From assembly GCF_037975245.1 (NCBI RefSeq), contig NC_092572.1:8563001-8627000 (forward strand): a stretch of DNA of 64,000 nt, in the 5' to 3' direction. Under the pieces are notes generated by a model. It ran no database searches. It was not told the DNA's origin and worked only from the letters and a program-made list of their open reading frames with translations. A program made the translations under genes and the position numbers. Position 1 is the stretch's first letter. Each line of letters opens with the position of its first letter. This DNA comes from Apostichopus japonicus (taxonomy: Eukaryota > Echinodermata > Holothuroidea > Aspidochirotida > Stichopodidae). Below, one piece after another: positions 22,776 through 33,030 of the stretch.

Positions 22776-23445
22776 ACGATGCAAAACGGAGCTATCGTTT
22801 TCATATTTAACATATATCTAGAAAACTCTAGAACAACTGTAAGTGTTGCCAATTTTTAAGACTTTTCGATCATGTGCTATCAAATGTAAGTCATTTGGGA
22901 GAACTTTTAGGGGGAGAAGAAAAGAGGAGCTACGCAGACCCATGCCGACAGTGACTACGGACCTGAAATTTATAACAGCATCAAACACTGCATGCGTAAG
23001 CGTAAAATCATGAAATTTTTGGATGCTCTCAATCAAATATTAATCCTAAAGTCTGCCTTGACTCATCCTTTAGTGAACTCTAGCAAGTCTTATACTCCCT
23101 AAGGAGGAGAAAGAAAAATAAGATCCCAACTTAACAGCCCCTTTTACTTGATTTGAATTGTGAGACCGAGTTAGTTATAATACATGTACCAGGGCAAATA
23201 AAGGGTTTTAAGAAGGCGTGTGTCACTGAGGTCTTTGAAGCGGACTCCAAATAGGGGTCTTGGGAACTTCCCTCTTTGAGACAATTGTGTTACGGGAAGA
23301 GGGCTTAGATGCAAAATGGTGCTATCATTTGCATCCTTTTAACTGTGCTTAACTGTGTTGTGTGTTATAAAATGCAAGTCATTTGCAAGAAACGTTAGGG
23401 GAAGGAAGAAAGGGGAGGATGCCTGTTTCTCATGATCATATTGGC
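22776..23445. repeat. Internal diverged duplication within the unit
   Basis: GATGCAAAACGGAGCTATCG ... ATGTAAGTCATTTGGGAGAA ... AGAAAAGAGGAG (22788-22930) is a diverged copy of GATGCAAAATGGTGCTATCA ... ATGCAAGTCATTTGCAAGAA ... AGAAAGGGGAGG (23309-23440). The same pair occurs in units 2 and 3. It could be two decayed paralogous exons or a non-coding duplication. Confidence 0.55.
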
Positions 23446-23661
23446 TGTAACTCTGAATGTATTAACGATTTAAAACATTTACAAATACCTAAGATCTTGA
23501 TGAACACATGTATCTCATTTCTCAGTGACTCAAATGGAGATGGTGTGTTTCATTAAAGAAGACAAACCAGACGACGCACGGGACTTTAATCAGATAATGT
23601 CCAAGAACGAACTTATTGCAAAATTTGATATCATTTGTGATAAGGTGACTCCTAATTAATT
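23410..23661 (+). pseudogene. Broken exon relic with DSNGDG motif, unit 1
   Basis: Same segment as the open frame at 34413-34688 of unit 2 but with an extra G near 23545 (GTGTGTTTCATT instead of GTGTTTTCATT) that brings a TAA into frame. Identical break in unit 3. See the unit-2 copy for the protein. Confidence 0.4.
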
Positions 23662-24208
23662 TGTTGCGAACAAGTAAACAAGTCTTTTAATTAATTTGAC
23701 ACATCAAGGTCTTATCGTATGCTCTTCTCTGTTAACATATAGAACCAGTGCTTTCTCCAAAACAAGTTCGCAATCAAACAAGTTCGCAATGAAATCTTGA
23801 TGGATGGCCCTGATAAAAAGTTGCTGGTAACAGGTTAAGTCGTCTTTAAATTAATTAACAAATTATGGTCATATGCTATACTCTTCTCGGATGAAATTGT
23901 GAACATACAACGGTTATTTGTAACAAAAAAACGTATCGTTGCTTGAGACAATAAGAGTTTTGGTTAATTTCTATTTGCTTTGGTTACGCTATACACTTTT
24001 TTCGTTTCTAGGACGTCTAAGGTTAACTCTGTTGCAATCTTGCACCATAGTTCACATTAACAGGTGAAAGGGGACATTAAAAGGTGTGGATCCGGGAGAG
24101 GGGGGGGGGGGGGGCTGTAACCTCAAAAAGACTTGTTTATTCCCCAAAACCGTAGAAGACAAACACATACAATTGGCTATACAGCAATTTACATATTGGA
24201 ATTATGAC

Positions 24209-24775
24209 TTACTAGGCTAGGAAGTAAGAAGAATGCAATCTGTTGAGATGATTTATTAGCAAAAAAATGTGATTTGGAACAATTACGGATATCACATGGA
24301 ACATTGTTTTCATCATCAGTCGAAAGTGTAACAAATCTCTCAAGTGAAACCTTTTCGATACATATCATGGCAAGTTCTAGTTTTCAATTTGCTACTAAAG
24401 AAAGTGGGAACAATGAATTCTGGTTAGATGATTGATTAGCAAAATTGTTATTTGGCACAATAACGCATATCATTTGGAACGTTGTTTCGTTATCAGTGTA
24501 AAATGCAACGAATATCCCAAGTGAACCTTTTCGCTACCACATCCCATTCCTTTGCAAGGTCTAGATGTTCCTCTGTTATTAAAGGAAGTACGAAGAACGA
24601 GCTTTGGTGAGATGATTTATTAGAAACTTTGTGATTTGGCACAATAACGCATATCATTTGGAACGTAGTTTTCGTCATCAGTTGAAAGTGCAACGAAGCT
24701 CCCAAGTAAACCTACCCGCAACACACAACCTTCCTTGTCAAGGCTTCGATATCAATCTTTAATTAAAAGATTCAT
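24209..24775. repeat. Three ~180-bp tandem repeats upstream of the promoter, unit 1
   Basis: The marker GAGATGATTTATTAG / TTAGATGATTGATTAG / GAGATGATTTATTAG begins at 24245, 24425 and 24609, a spacing of 180 and 184. Each copy continues with ATTTGG(A/C)ACAAT, ATATCA(C/T)(A/T)TGGAAC, CATCAGT(C/T)GAAAG and TCTCAAGTGAAACC-like blocks. A partial fourth copy starts near 24755. The array ends ~180 bases before the TATA box at 24950, so it is a candidate upstream regulatory region. The DNA between them also holds a G-run (24102-24117) whose length differs among units. Confidence 0.8.
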
Positions 24776-24902
24776 TCCGGGGAACGATTTAATTAATGCC
24801 GATTAATTCCGAGATGGCGTCACATAATACTACTATCTCGGATATCTTGATGTGCGCAGATATAAGATGATGATTAGCTCACTTGTTTCGTGGTAGCTTG
24901 TG

Positions 24903-24981
24903 ATTGGTGGCAATAGTAATGCAAAGAATTATTGCTGGTGGTGTTAATCTATAAAAACAGTTCTTTGAAATATTTTTCTAT
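24903..24981 (+). promoter_or_regulatory. Promoter of peptide gene, unit 1
   Basis: An inverted CCAAT box (ATTGG) at 24903-24907, TATAAAAA at 24950-24957, and an initiator-like CTATCAG around 24979-24984, 31 bases after the first T of the TATA box. The 5'UTR exon then runs to 25015, where AAGTG|GTAAGT is a strong donor. Confidence 0.75.
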
Positions 24982-26672
24982 CAGAAAGATCCAGTGCGCA
25001 GTCTTCCGAAAAGTGGTAAGTGGAGCTTAGATCATATCCGCTGGTGCATGAATTTCAAAAACTGCAGCTTAACAATATTCATTTAATGAATTTCGTCTAA
25101 GTTTCAATTTACAGAATATGTGCTTGTAAATAAATAGTGAAGGTTTCGACTACCCCATTGGGTTTTGGCATTCTCTGCATAGCTCTTATCATCATTAAAG
25201 TGTAAAATTTAAATTATGCTGTAACGTTGTACCATATTTAGGGCAGGTTGTATCGTAACCCGTGCTACTCAATGTTAGAAAAAGTCACTGGAGTTTGATT
25301 TTCTCGATATTTACATTTACATCGAATATGATATCATATTCCATACGTGTTCACATCATATCAGTTACAACGAGGTCTCAGTTTGCAACTGCAATAACGT
25401 TCAGAATACGTGAAGGTAAGAAAGTTTAAAAAAAACTGTAGCTGATAAAAGGGAAAAACATTGTAAATGTTACTGTCGAGAACCGTCATTTTCTCAAGTT
25501 TGCAACTTTTTATGACAAGATAATTTTTACGTCAAGTAACGCTTTTATATATTGATTCGTAAATGTTATTAACCACCTGCAAGATTTGTCAGTTGACAAG
25601 AAGATGTCCCGTTTCGATCTATAAACGTGAAATTAAGTACAGGAATTGTTCTATTTATATTGACATGTAACGTTTTCATGAAGTGAGGGTATACATTATT
25701 ATGTAACTAAATCTTATTATTATTAAGGTTAAATCTTGATCTAAAAGTCTTAATTTCGTCTCCGTTTCTTAATAAAGGAAACTGTTATTTATTCTGATAG
25801 TCACGACAATAGTTTGTCAAATTAAGTAATTCTTGATATTGATATGATCGTGCATACCACAATTCAAATCGTGTGCAAACCATCAGGCACAGTGAGCAGT
25901 CACCAATCGGTAAAAATTCTGAGCGACGCGACTTGTGGTTTTCTAAAGTTTCATAGTGTCTATATTATTACCAAAACAGTGTTTTTGACTTCACTGACAT
26001 AGATGAGTCTTTTGCAAAGATTAAATGAAGAATAGCATCATGATATAATAATTCTATGACGCTACGCGCTTTTTATATATTTCAATGCACTTTTATGAAT
26101 ATATCTACTATCACAAACTTTGAAATAACAAGTACTCAAGATACATGCGTAGAATGGACTGTTTCCCCTCACTGCACACCTATCATTTTGCTTCTTTCAA
26201 AACAAACGAGTGGGCTATAGCGTTTCCCTAATGGCCATATATATACGAGACCCAACAGAAAGTTCTTCTTCAAATTAAGAGACTGGTTAAACCTTCCTGT
26301 GCCTTAAGTACTTTCAATATTCAAACCTCTGTCGTAATTCAATAGTTCTGGTAGGATAGAAAAATGGTTCTCCTGTTAAATATGATTGAAAAAATTAGAT
26401 AGCAAAACAGACTAACAATGTAATTGTCTGCCAGTTTTCACCGTATTATAGAATGTTAACCATATATCGATTCTTGAACCCTAGTTTTCAAGTGTGAACT
26501 TTTCAAATGTTATCTTATTGAAATATCATGGATGTCTCTCGATAATAATAGGTGTCTTACTCTGCGTGGTGACTGTTTCACTGGTAGCGCCTACTGACTT
26601 TCATTTGATTTGTGCTTTACATTTTACTTGTTGTTTTTTGTTCTAGAAAAACCGACAAGTAAAGACGATAAA

Positions 26673-27992
26673 ATGGCTACAAAAGCGTTTCTCATCCTAC
26701 TAATCGTAGCTCTGTGTGCCCTCTCAGGTAAGATGGCCTCAAAATTTGAATACCTTACTCAATTATTTATTGTCCTTTACCCGTAGTATGTTTAAAGGAC
26801 ATGTCATTTTTCAGACAAGAACAAATAAATGGAAACGAAATGAGTGCTACTATACCGTACACATTGCTGCTAAGATGTTAACCTTTAAAATATGCTAAAT
26901 CTTTGGAATGTCCCTTAAACACTGACTTAACGGCGACGTCGGCAGCTCAGTGGAGATATACATGTATAAGTTAATCCATTGATTGATATAACTCAACTAA
27001 AACGTTTCCTTTTAACTTCACATAGTGTGACAGAGCAAGTTTGGATTAACAACAGGCACCATTGTTATTTGAAATTTTGAATTACATTGTAAACATATCA
27101 TATTAGATCAAGTCTTATTCTGTCCCATTGATTGTTGTGTTGCATCGGAGGATTTAAAGGTCTGAGTATTATTAATTCTAAAAAAATAAAAGGGATATAT
27201 ACCAAAATATAACAAAAATGTGGGTAATGTCATACTTTAACACACTATCAATATGATCAGAATATTGTACAATATTGTACACGATTAATCTTACGTGTTT
27301 ACTTGTTTATGTTAAACGCACATAGAGAAGTACTGCAATAAACCTGCCAAGCATATCAGAGCTAAAATAATCTGGAAAAATGATCAACACTCTATGGGTG
27401 TTCCTAATGTTGTTCGCTGTTTTCGCAAGGTGTCAGTATCACGATGCACGGAAACACAAAATGTTTTAATATATTTCTTAGTGAGAATACACACCACTGT
27501 ACGTCGTTGTTATGGTGGTGTTGGGGATGGGATGGTCTCGTGGCATGAAAATGGAACATCATGCAGTTTTCTCACTCATTCGTAACAAAATGTTTACATT
27601 GAACGTATAACTTTCTGGTTTATATTCAACTATTTCCGAGATACGTATTGACAGATTGCACTATACGGGAACCCAATGTAGTAGATATGCCATATTCATA
27701 ACACGTGATCATAATATATCTTTATGTTTCTCTTTTTAAGCAGGTACGTTGGTTTTCTGTGATATAGTTCGTTAGTTTATGCCAATAAACAGGATAGTTC
27801 ATTATTGTGTTATATTATATTCTTGTATTCAATGTAATGTATTTTTGTGATTCCTATTTATTATTGATTGTACTTTAACCATTAGAAGCCGTGCAGTGGT
27901 GTGAGACGGATAAGGGAGGAGTCATACGCAATGGAGACTCAATTTATACAGGTAGACACACCTATACCTGTACCACTTCAGGATTGTATTAG
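26673..27992 (+). CDS. Small secreted peptide, faintly beta-microseminoprotein (PSP94)-like, copy 1
   Basis: Spliced gene: 5'UTR exon about 24981-25015, exon 2 26647-26727 (ATG 26673), exon 3 27886-27994, exon 4 from 28310. Junctions are TTCTAG|A, CAG|GTAAGA, ATTAG|A, TT|GTAAGT and TTCCAG|C. The ATG is the first in exon 2. The product to the TAG at 27990-27992 is 53 residues: signal peptide MATKAFLILLIVALCALS, then EAVQWCETDKGG, a NGDS motif and YTCTTSGLY. The spacing C-x-x-D-x-x-G ... GDS ... TC resembles the start of PSP94 domains, with other expected cysteines seemingly replaced (R, Y). Secretion is well supported; the family is a hypothesis. The frame stays open for 49 codons beyond the TAG. 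It might instead be a pseudogene duplicated after its stop arose. Confidence 0.7.
27380..27469 (+). CDS. Nested 29-codon signal-peptide-like ORF, copy 1
   Basis: Lies in intron 2 of the peptide gene. It reads MINTLWVFLMLFAVFARC, a good signal sequence, then QYHDARKHKMF and a stop. Signal cleavage before Q would leave an 11-residue peptide with an N-terminal glutamine able to form pyroglutamate. AAAAATGA gives a reasonable start context. Alternatively GCAAG|GTGTCA is a weak donor, making it a first exon, but its phase 2 does not fit exon 3. Copies in units 2 and 3 differ at one silent base. Confidence 0.25.
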   Translation: MINTLWVFLMLFAVFARCQYHDARKHKMF

Positions 27993-28309
27993 TTGTAAGT
28001 ATCGATTAAACGAATAAAGTTCACATTTGAAATCTATGCATAAGTAAATATTTGCAAACTAGTACAAATAATTCGCGCAATGAATATGCTCCACCCCTCC
28101 CTTTATTGATGAATAAATATGTTACTCATGTCTCTTAGAGGTTATGACCTGCGTTATTATTGAATAATAAAGGGAAGTCCTATTAAGTATGTGCCTTTTG
28201 GATTACATTCATAGGCTTATGTGATTGATGTTATACCTATTTCTTATCATCTAATAACACCGATAATCAAATTAGATATTTAACTGTTTTTTTTTCTCTA
28301 TCTTTCCAG

Positions 28310-28480
28310 CTTTTGCCAGAAGGTGAACGAGAACACAGACCACGCAGGGAACAATTTTCTCGTAATTAAACTCCAACGGTTAATGGTAGTGGGGAGTGCG
28401 TATTGTATCACACTATTTTATTTGACGACCTCAGATCATGTTTATGATTGGATTTGAATAAAAAGCTGATAAAGCTATAA
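28310..28480 (+). other. 3' exon of peptide gene with post-stop open frame and poly(A) signal, copy 1
   Basis: Acceptor TCTTTCCAG at 28301-28309. Joined to exon 3 the frame after the TAG reads FFCQKVNENTDHAGNNFLVI and continues open to a TGA at 28455-28457, 49 codons in all, ending in HVYDWI. The TGA overlaps AATAAA at 28457-28462. Total frame would be 103 codons around the TAG, close to the ~114-residue size of PSP94 precursors, which also end in a tryptophan-isoleucine motif. As annotated it is 3'UTR. It would become coding under stop readthrough or in an allele with a sense codon. Confidence 0.7.
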
Positions 28481-29995
28481 TACTTGCAGTTTGTTTTCAA
28501 TTCTCGAGAAGAGGGGGGATAGGGGCGCTAAAGGCAGAATCTGGGTTAAGTATTATATGACCGTGGAACTATTCGTTTAAGGAGAATACTTATCATATAT
28601 TCCATATACTGAAGGAAACACTGAAAAAAGGGAAGGGGCGTGACATGTCCTCGGGGTTCGACCTGTCTTCCGACGACTCTTCACATATTAAGTGTTGGAC
28701 CTAACGTTAATCATGTATAAACTAGTATACATTAGACTGAGTTTGTAAAGTCAGGGGTGTGGGGAGGGATTGACGAGAGGGGCACATTCCTCATCAGGCT
28801 TATGGAAGAGGGAATCACAAAGGTTCCCTTTTTCATAAGTGAGAAGTGCACTTTTGTTGTATCAAATAGTATATTTTTGTTGTAAAAGAAATTGTTATTA
28901 TAAAGGTCCCTCTTAATTAAAAAAAAAAATGTATTAACAGTTGCCCGTATTTGAAAAGTCATCAAAGCATTTTTGTACATTGATATCACTTTTTGGTTTT
29001 CATGTGCTCCAACAACAACAGTCTAGTCGCTGATCAGCAATGTATACAATATCAGTTTTCTATGTAGATGGTTGACAAATAATGTAACTGCAGCGAAGGT
29101 TCCTCTTAAAAATTACAGCAATAAACTATAGTTGAGAATGTTAGTTAAATAAATTAAAACTATTCCCTGATTAAAACAATTGTTTTGCTTTAACGTCTGG
29201 ACGTGAGTGGGTAAACCACTCACATGCAGACTGAACTCAGCTCATAATACTATTAGCAGTATGAATGCCGACCTACATATAACATTCTAGCACTTTTAAT
29301 TAAAACTTTTATTGACATACTTAATTACGAAACTATTTTAAATTGCAGTGAAGGACACAGCAATTATCATGTGTTGACGTAACTATTTACCACACAACTA
29401 ACAAACACGTAAATGTTTTTCTTTGCGAGATTAAACAATTACATATTAAATAGATTCTCAAATTTTGGTTCGACAATAGCAGGCGTAATGTTGATAATTG
29501 AGCAGCTTACTGTTTTCATTTCCTTCGTAAGAGTAGGCCTAAGCTTTCTGAATCTTACCCACCCGAAGAGCGGCACGAGGAAGAATCATATTTTGTTTTT
29601 GTTTTTAATTCTGAAATTCTTACTTAATCATTCACTGGAAGCGACTTTGTGCTAGCTAATAGCCTACTAGAATGGGGTAACAACCAAGGGTAAGGACTAA
29701 ATATTAACCAAAACTTGCGCTTTTGTGTCAGCTTACGCCTTTAAACATCTGAGGCCCATCCATTTAACTGACTGGAACCCTTATTTCAGTAGTTGAGCTC
29801 CTCATATGAAAAACAAAATCAATCGGAAATCATTTTATATGGCCCATTGACATAGAGTTACTGCAATGCATTATACATTTATCAAGCTTGGTATTCAGTT
29901 ATAGGACTCTGCTGTTCAGAATAATCTGTACGTTTCCTGCTTTCCTTCCTTCTCACCTCCATTACTGTTACATTTAGTTTTATTTCGATGCAGGT

Positions 29996-30037
29996 AGCCT
30001 CTGATCCTGCTAGTATCGGACACGTCAGGCCCTCTAA
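29996..30037 (+). ncRNA. Second hammerhead-like relic carried by the unit, copy 1
   Basis: GCCTCTGATCCTGCTAGTAT followed by CGGACACGTCAGGCC. It aligns with the element arm at 22224-22262 but lacks the six bases AGAAGA between CTGA and TCCTGC, so the core is gone. Units 2 and 3 read CGGAAACGTC here, closer to the source. It is an old Penelope-type insertion that predates the triplication. Confidence 0.4.
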
Positions 30038-30515
30038 CTTTTCACATCAACCTACGAAGCCTTTTCTCAGTAGATAGTAGTTGGCTAAAAATATTTCTCC
30101 TAAGATTATTATAATGTTTCAAACAATGGATTAACATTTAAATTTAATAATGAATTAACGAGTCCATTATGAATTCAGTCTTCAATGAGCATTGAACATA
30201 TGTAAAATATTAATATGTGCACTTTGTTTTCATCAAGAGGATATACGGGACCTTATCTACGTCATATCATAAAACACTGTTATGACCTAATGCTACAATA
30301 CAATAGCAAATGAAGTGTATCTATATTCCAAGGTTTAGTATATAACTCTGAATAAAATAGTTGTTCTAAAGAAACTTTTGTACCAACGGGGGAAAACATG
30401 TAACACCCAGGGTGTTAATGGATATGTCATGATGAACTAAATGAAAACGTACTAACAACTGAAAGCAGAAAGATAAACGCTGAAGCTTTGTATACAATTA
30501 TGTATCTCAATTAAG

Positions 30516-30840
30516 GAGCACAGAACTCACAAGGATTTGGCTGTTGAGGTAGTCATTGCAAAGGATGGCATAGACAACGAAGCTGTTGTTGCCGACACAG
30601 ACATAGATGCTGATGAAGAGGAACTAGAAGGGTGAAGAATAGAACTTGTTGTTATAACAACACCTAAAACTACTTTTAAACCTTCCACATTTAGTCTGAT
30701 TGTTAGTAAATAATATGGGTAAAAGTCCTTTTGATATCAGAGACCATCTGTAGAACTCAAAGAGTGCATCAGATGCAGTGAAAATATTCAGAAAAATATG
30801 CCAAGAGACTGCAATTAATGACCCTAAATGGTCATCCTGA
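30516..30840 (+). pseudogene. Acidic C-terminal exon relic, unit 1
   Basis: 30516-30635 reads EHRTHKDLAVEVVIAKDG, then an acidic DTDIDADEEELEG and a stop. A one-base G insertion before the stop distinguishes it from units 2 and 3, where the tail is EGEE. About 100 bases on, a second protein-like stretch (SASDAVKIFRKICQETAIND) follows an in-frame stop. It looks like the end of a larger gene that has decayed. Gene family not recognised. Confidence 0.35.
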
Positions 30841-31530
30841 AAACATTTTTTTTTTCAAAAGAAATGTTCTTTTTCTTCTTTATTTTCTTCCAAACATTTC
30901 TTTCCTCCTTCAAATACATTATTTTGCAATGCAAATTTTGAAAAAAAAAATGACCTGTCACTTTTGCATGATTCCACAACTCTGTTTGCGGAAAAAGATG
31001 GCGGCAGAGCAAGCACTTCTCTTAGAGATGATGCATATCTGCCATTGGTTTCTTTTAAGTGAAATTAACACAAATTGAATTCATCCTGTTTGGGTGTCAC
31101 ACACCAATAACATCATGGGATATGTAGTCCATTGTGTATTGTTATTTTGACGGGATTGTCCTGAACATAGCATAGTCAGTTAAACACTGTGATGCTGGTA
31201 TATCACTTAAATCACTAAAATTTGTAAAGAAATCTGAAAATATTGATGGCTGTCAGTTCAGTCATTAATACTATTGTTCAGATGGTAAGTGATCAAGTTT
31301 ACATATGCGAAGTGGCAATACATTAGCAATATTTCCTCTCTTGTTACAAGAGGCGAAGGCATCTCATCAAATATTAAACACATCCTTCCTAGGAACGTTC
31401 TAAAGCCTACTAGTGCTACCATGTTTGACTTATTGTTGTATCATTTGGTCTGGCACAAGTAATCGTTTGTTTAACAAGCTAACTATTTTACAGAAAAGAG
31501 CAATCCGGAGTATTACTCAAGGAAGCAGGA

Positions 31531-32157
31531 CACTTCGCCCAACAACCATTTCGCCCAACTGTCATTTCGCCCAACCTTACCATTTCGCCCAACCAGCCTG
31601 GTCATTTCGCCCAACCAGCCTGGTCATTTCGTCCAACCAGCCTGGTCATTTCGCCCAACCAGCCTGGTCATTTCGCCCAACCAGCCTGGTCATTTCGCCC
31701 AACCTTGATTAAATATGATACTTCAAAAGGAAACGTTCGGGAATTGTTAACGTTACTGCAGGATACGAACCGAATATTAAGGAAACTTGAGGATCGATCA
31801 GTGTGTTAGGGGTTAGGTTTGATAGGTTTTTATGAAGACCGATTCCCCTGTGTTTTTATAATAATATAACTTCCATTGTATGCGTAAACGCCTAAAGTAG
31901 TGTAATCTTCCCATTATACCCGAACTAACTGCTCAGACTTCGATCGATATCGAGCGGACCTCACTTTTTAATTACCTATTACGAAGTAACCTTACGCAAA
32001 ATAAATCAAATTGAACTAGTGAAATAGAAAAAATAATATTATTCTGACTGAATATTAGTAAAAACATGGTTGGGCGAAATGACCAACACGGTTGGGCGAA
32101 ATGACCAGGCTGGTTGGGCGAAATGGCAGTTGGGCGAAATGGTTGTTGGTCGAAGTG
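31531..32157. mobile_element. Foldback element with 22-bp subterminal repeats, unit 2
   Basis: Begins CACTTCGCCCAACAACCATT and ends in the near-exact inverse, AATGGTTGTTGGTCGAAGTG. The left arm (31531-31704) is an array of CATTTCGCCCAACCAGCCTG plus GT monomers; the right arm (32068-32157) carries the same monomers inverted. The ~360-base interior has no open frame. The element sits in the LINE relic and is absent from unit 1. Target duplication unclear. Confidence 0.8.
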
Positions 32158-32869
32158 ACTAGAAAGCTCACATACACGTGTTACTTGAAGTCTATGAATT
32201 TACTGAAGCTCACTGCTCTGTTCAAGCTAAATGTTGTTAGTTTTGTTTATCGTTCATTACACGAAATGTTACCAAATACTCTGAATGCCTTCTTTATACA
32301 GCACGGAACATCCACGCTCACAATACTAGGCATCCTGAATACCTGCACACAAGGCAATGTCACAACAATATCTCTAAATAATGCTAACATATCCTTTGGA
32401 ATCCAATACCTGTCACTTTAATGGCGATGCATCCTTTGGTTTCTTTTAGAGAAAGCTTACAAAAGCACTTCATCAACATATACTAGAACTGCGAATTGTT
32501 TTTTGTCATAATTATACATAATTATTATAACATTATTATTGCTAGCAATTATTCTAACTGGAGAGGGAGGTGGGGGCGAGGGAAGGGATGTGGGGGAAGG
32601 GGTGTGAAGGGGTGGTCCTTTTGTAATTTGATCTCTTTTCTAATTGTAAAGTTGTGTATTTTTTCAGGTAGTGTCACTACCCGACAAACCCTATAGTTTT
32701 TTTTAGTTCACTTCCTTTCACAAGTTTTGTTTTTTATCTCCTTGTATATTATATGTCATACCTTTTTTTGTGTTAGGAAAACAATACATGAAATGAAAAA
32801 TGAAAATAAACAGTATATTAAGCTTTTCGTCTCTTTTTTGGTGACGGATAATCATAATGCCTTCAGTAA

Positions 32870-33030
32870 TGTTTTATCAATTAAACATTTTGCTTTGTGA
32901 AAATTGTTCACTTACTCACTTGGAATGAAGTGCACAATTGAATACTTTGCAGAAAATTGTTGAATTGACAACATATTATAAGTTGTCAATTAAACATCTT
33001 GCAGAAAATTGTTCAATTGCTCAGTGATTG
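32870..33030. repeat. Diverged tandem repeat, shorter unit-2 version
   Basis: Counterpart of 21008-21275 with fewer copies of the GCAGAAAATTGTT motif. Confidence 0.5.

Larger units (their letters stand above)
16396..31319. repeat. Tandem array unit 1 (progenitor-like, carries extra insertions)
   Basis: 14,924 bases. It starts at ACATTAGCAATATTTCC inside the LINE relic and ends at GAAGTGGCAAT. Without its own LINE (about 3.7 kb) it matches units 2 and 3 in length. Unit-1-only features are the LINE at 17162-20880, the Penelope-like/hAT nest at about 21430-22270, a ~115-base deletion at about 23008 and a ~280-base deletion at about 30313. It lacks the foldback element of the other two units. 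Confidence 0.95.

Noticed and set aside
27940-27952. Alternative donor at ACAG|GTAGAC within exon 3 to avoid the TAG
   Set aside because: Joining it to exon 4 at 28310 gives a TGA within a few codons, so it does not rescue the frame.
28732-28989. Minus-strand frame repeated in units 1 and 2 (39754-40008)
   Set aside because: Changes by frameshift between units and is absent as such in unit 3; not maintained.
29413-29655. 80-codon hydrophobic frame in each unit
   Set aside because: Open in all units only through recent duplication; no start context, and composition matches AT-rich intergenic DNA.
31531-31704. CRISPR-like regular repeats (CATTTCGCCCAACC)
   Set aside because: The monomers are directly adjacent without unique spacers, the genome is animal, and the inverse array at the other end shows a foldback element.
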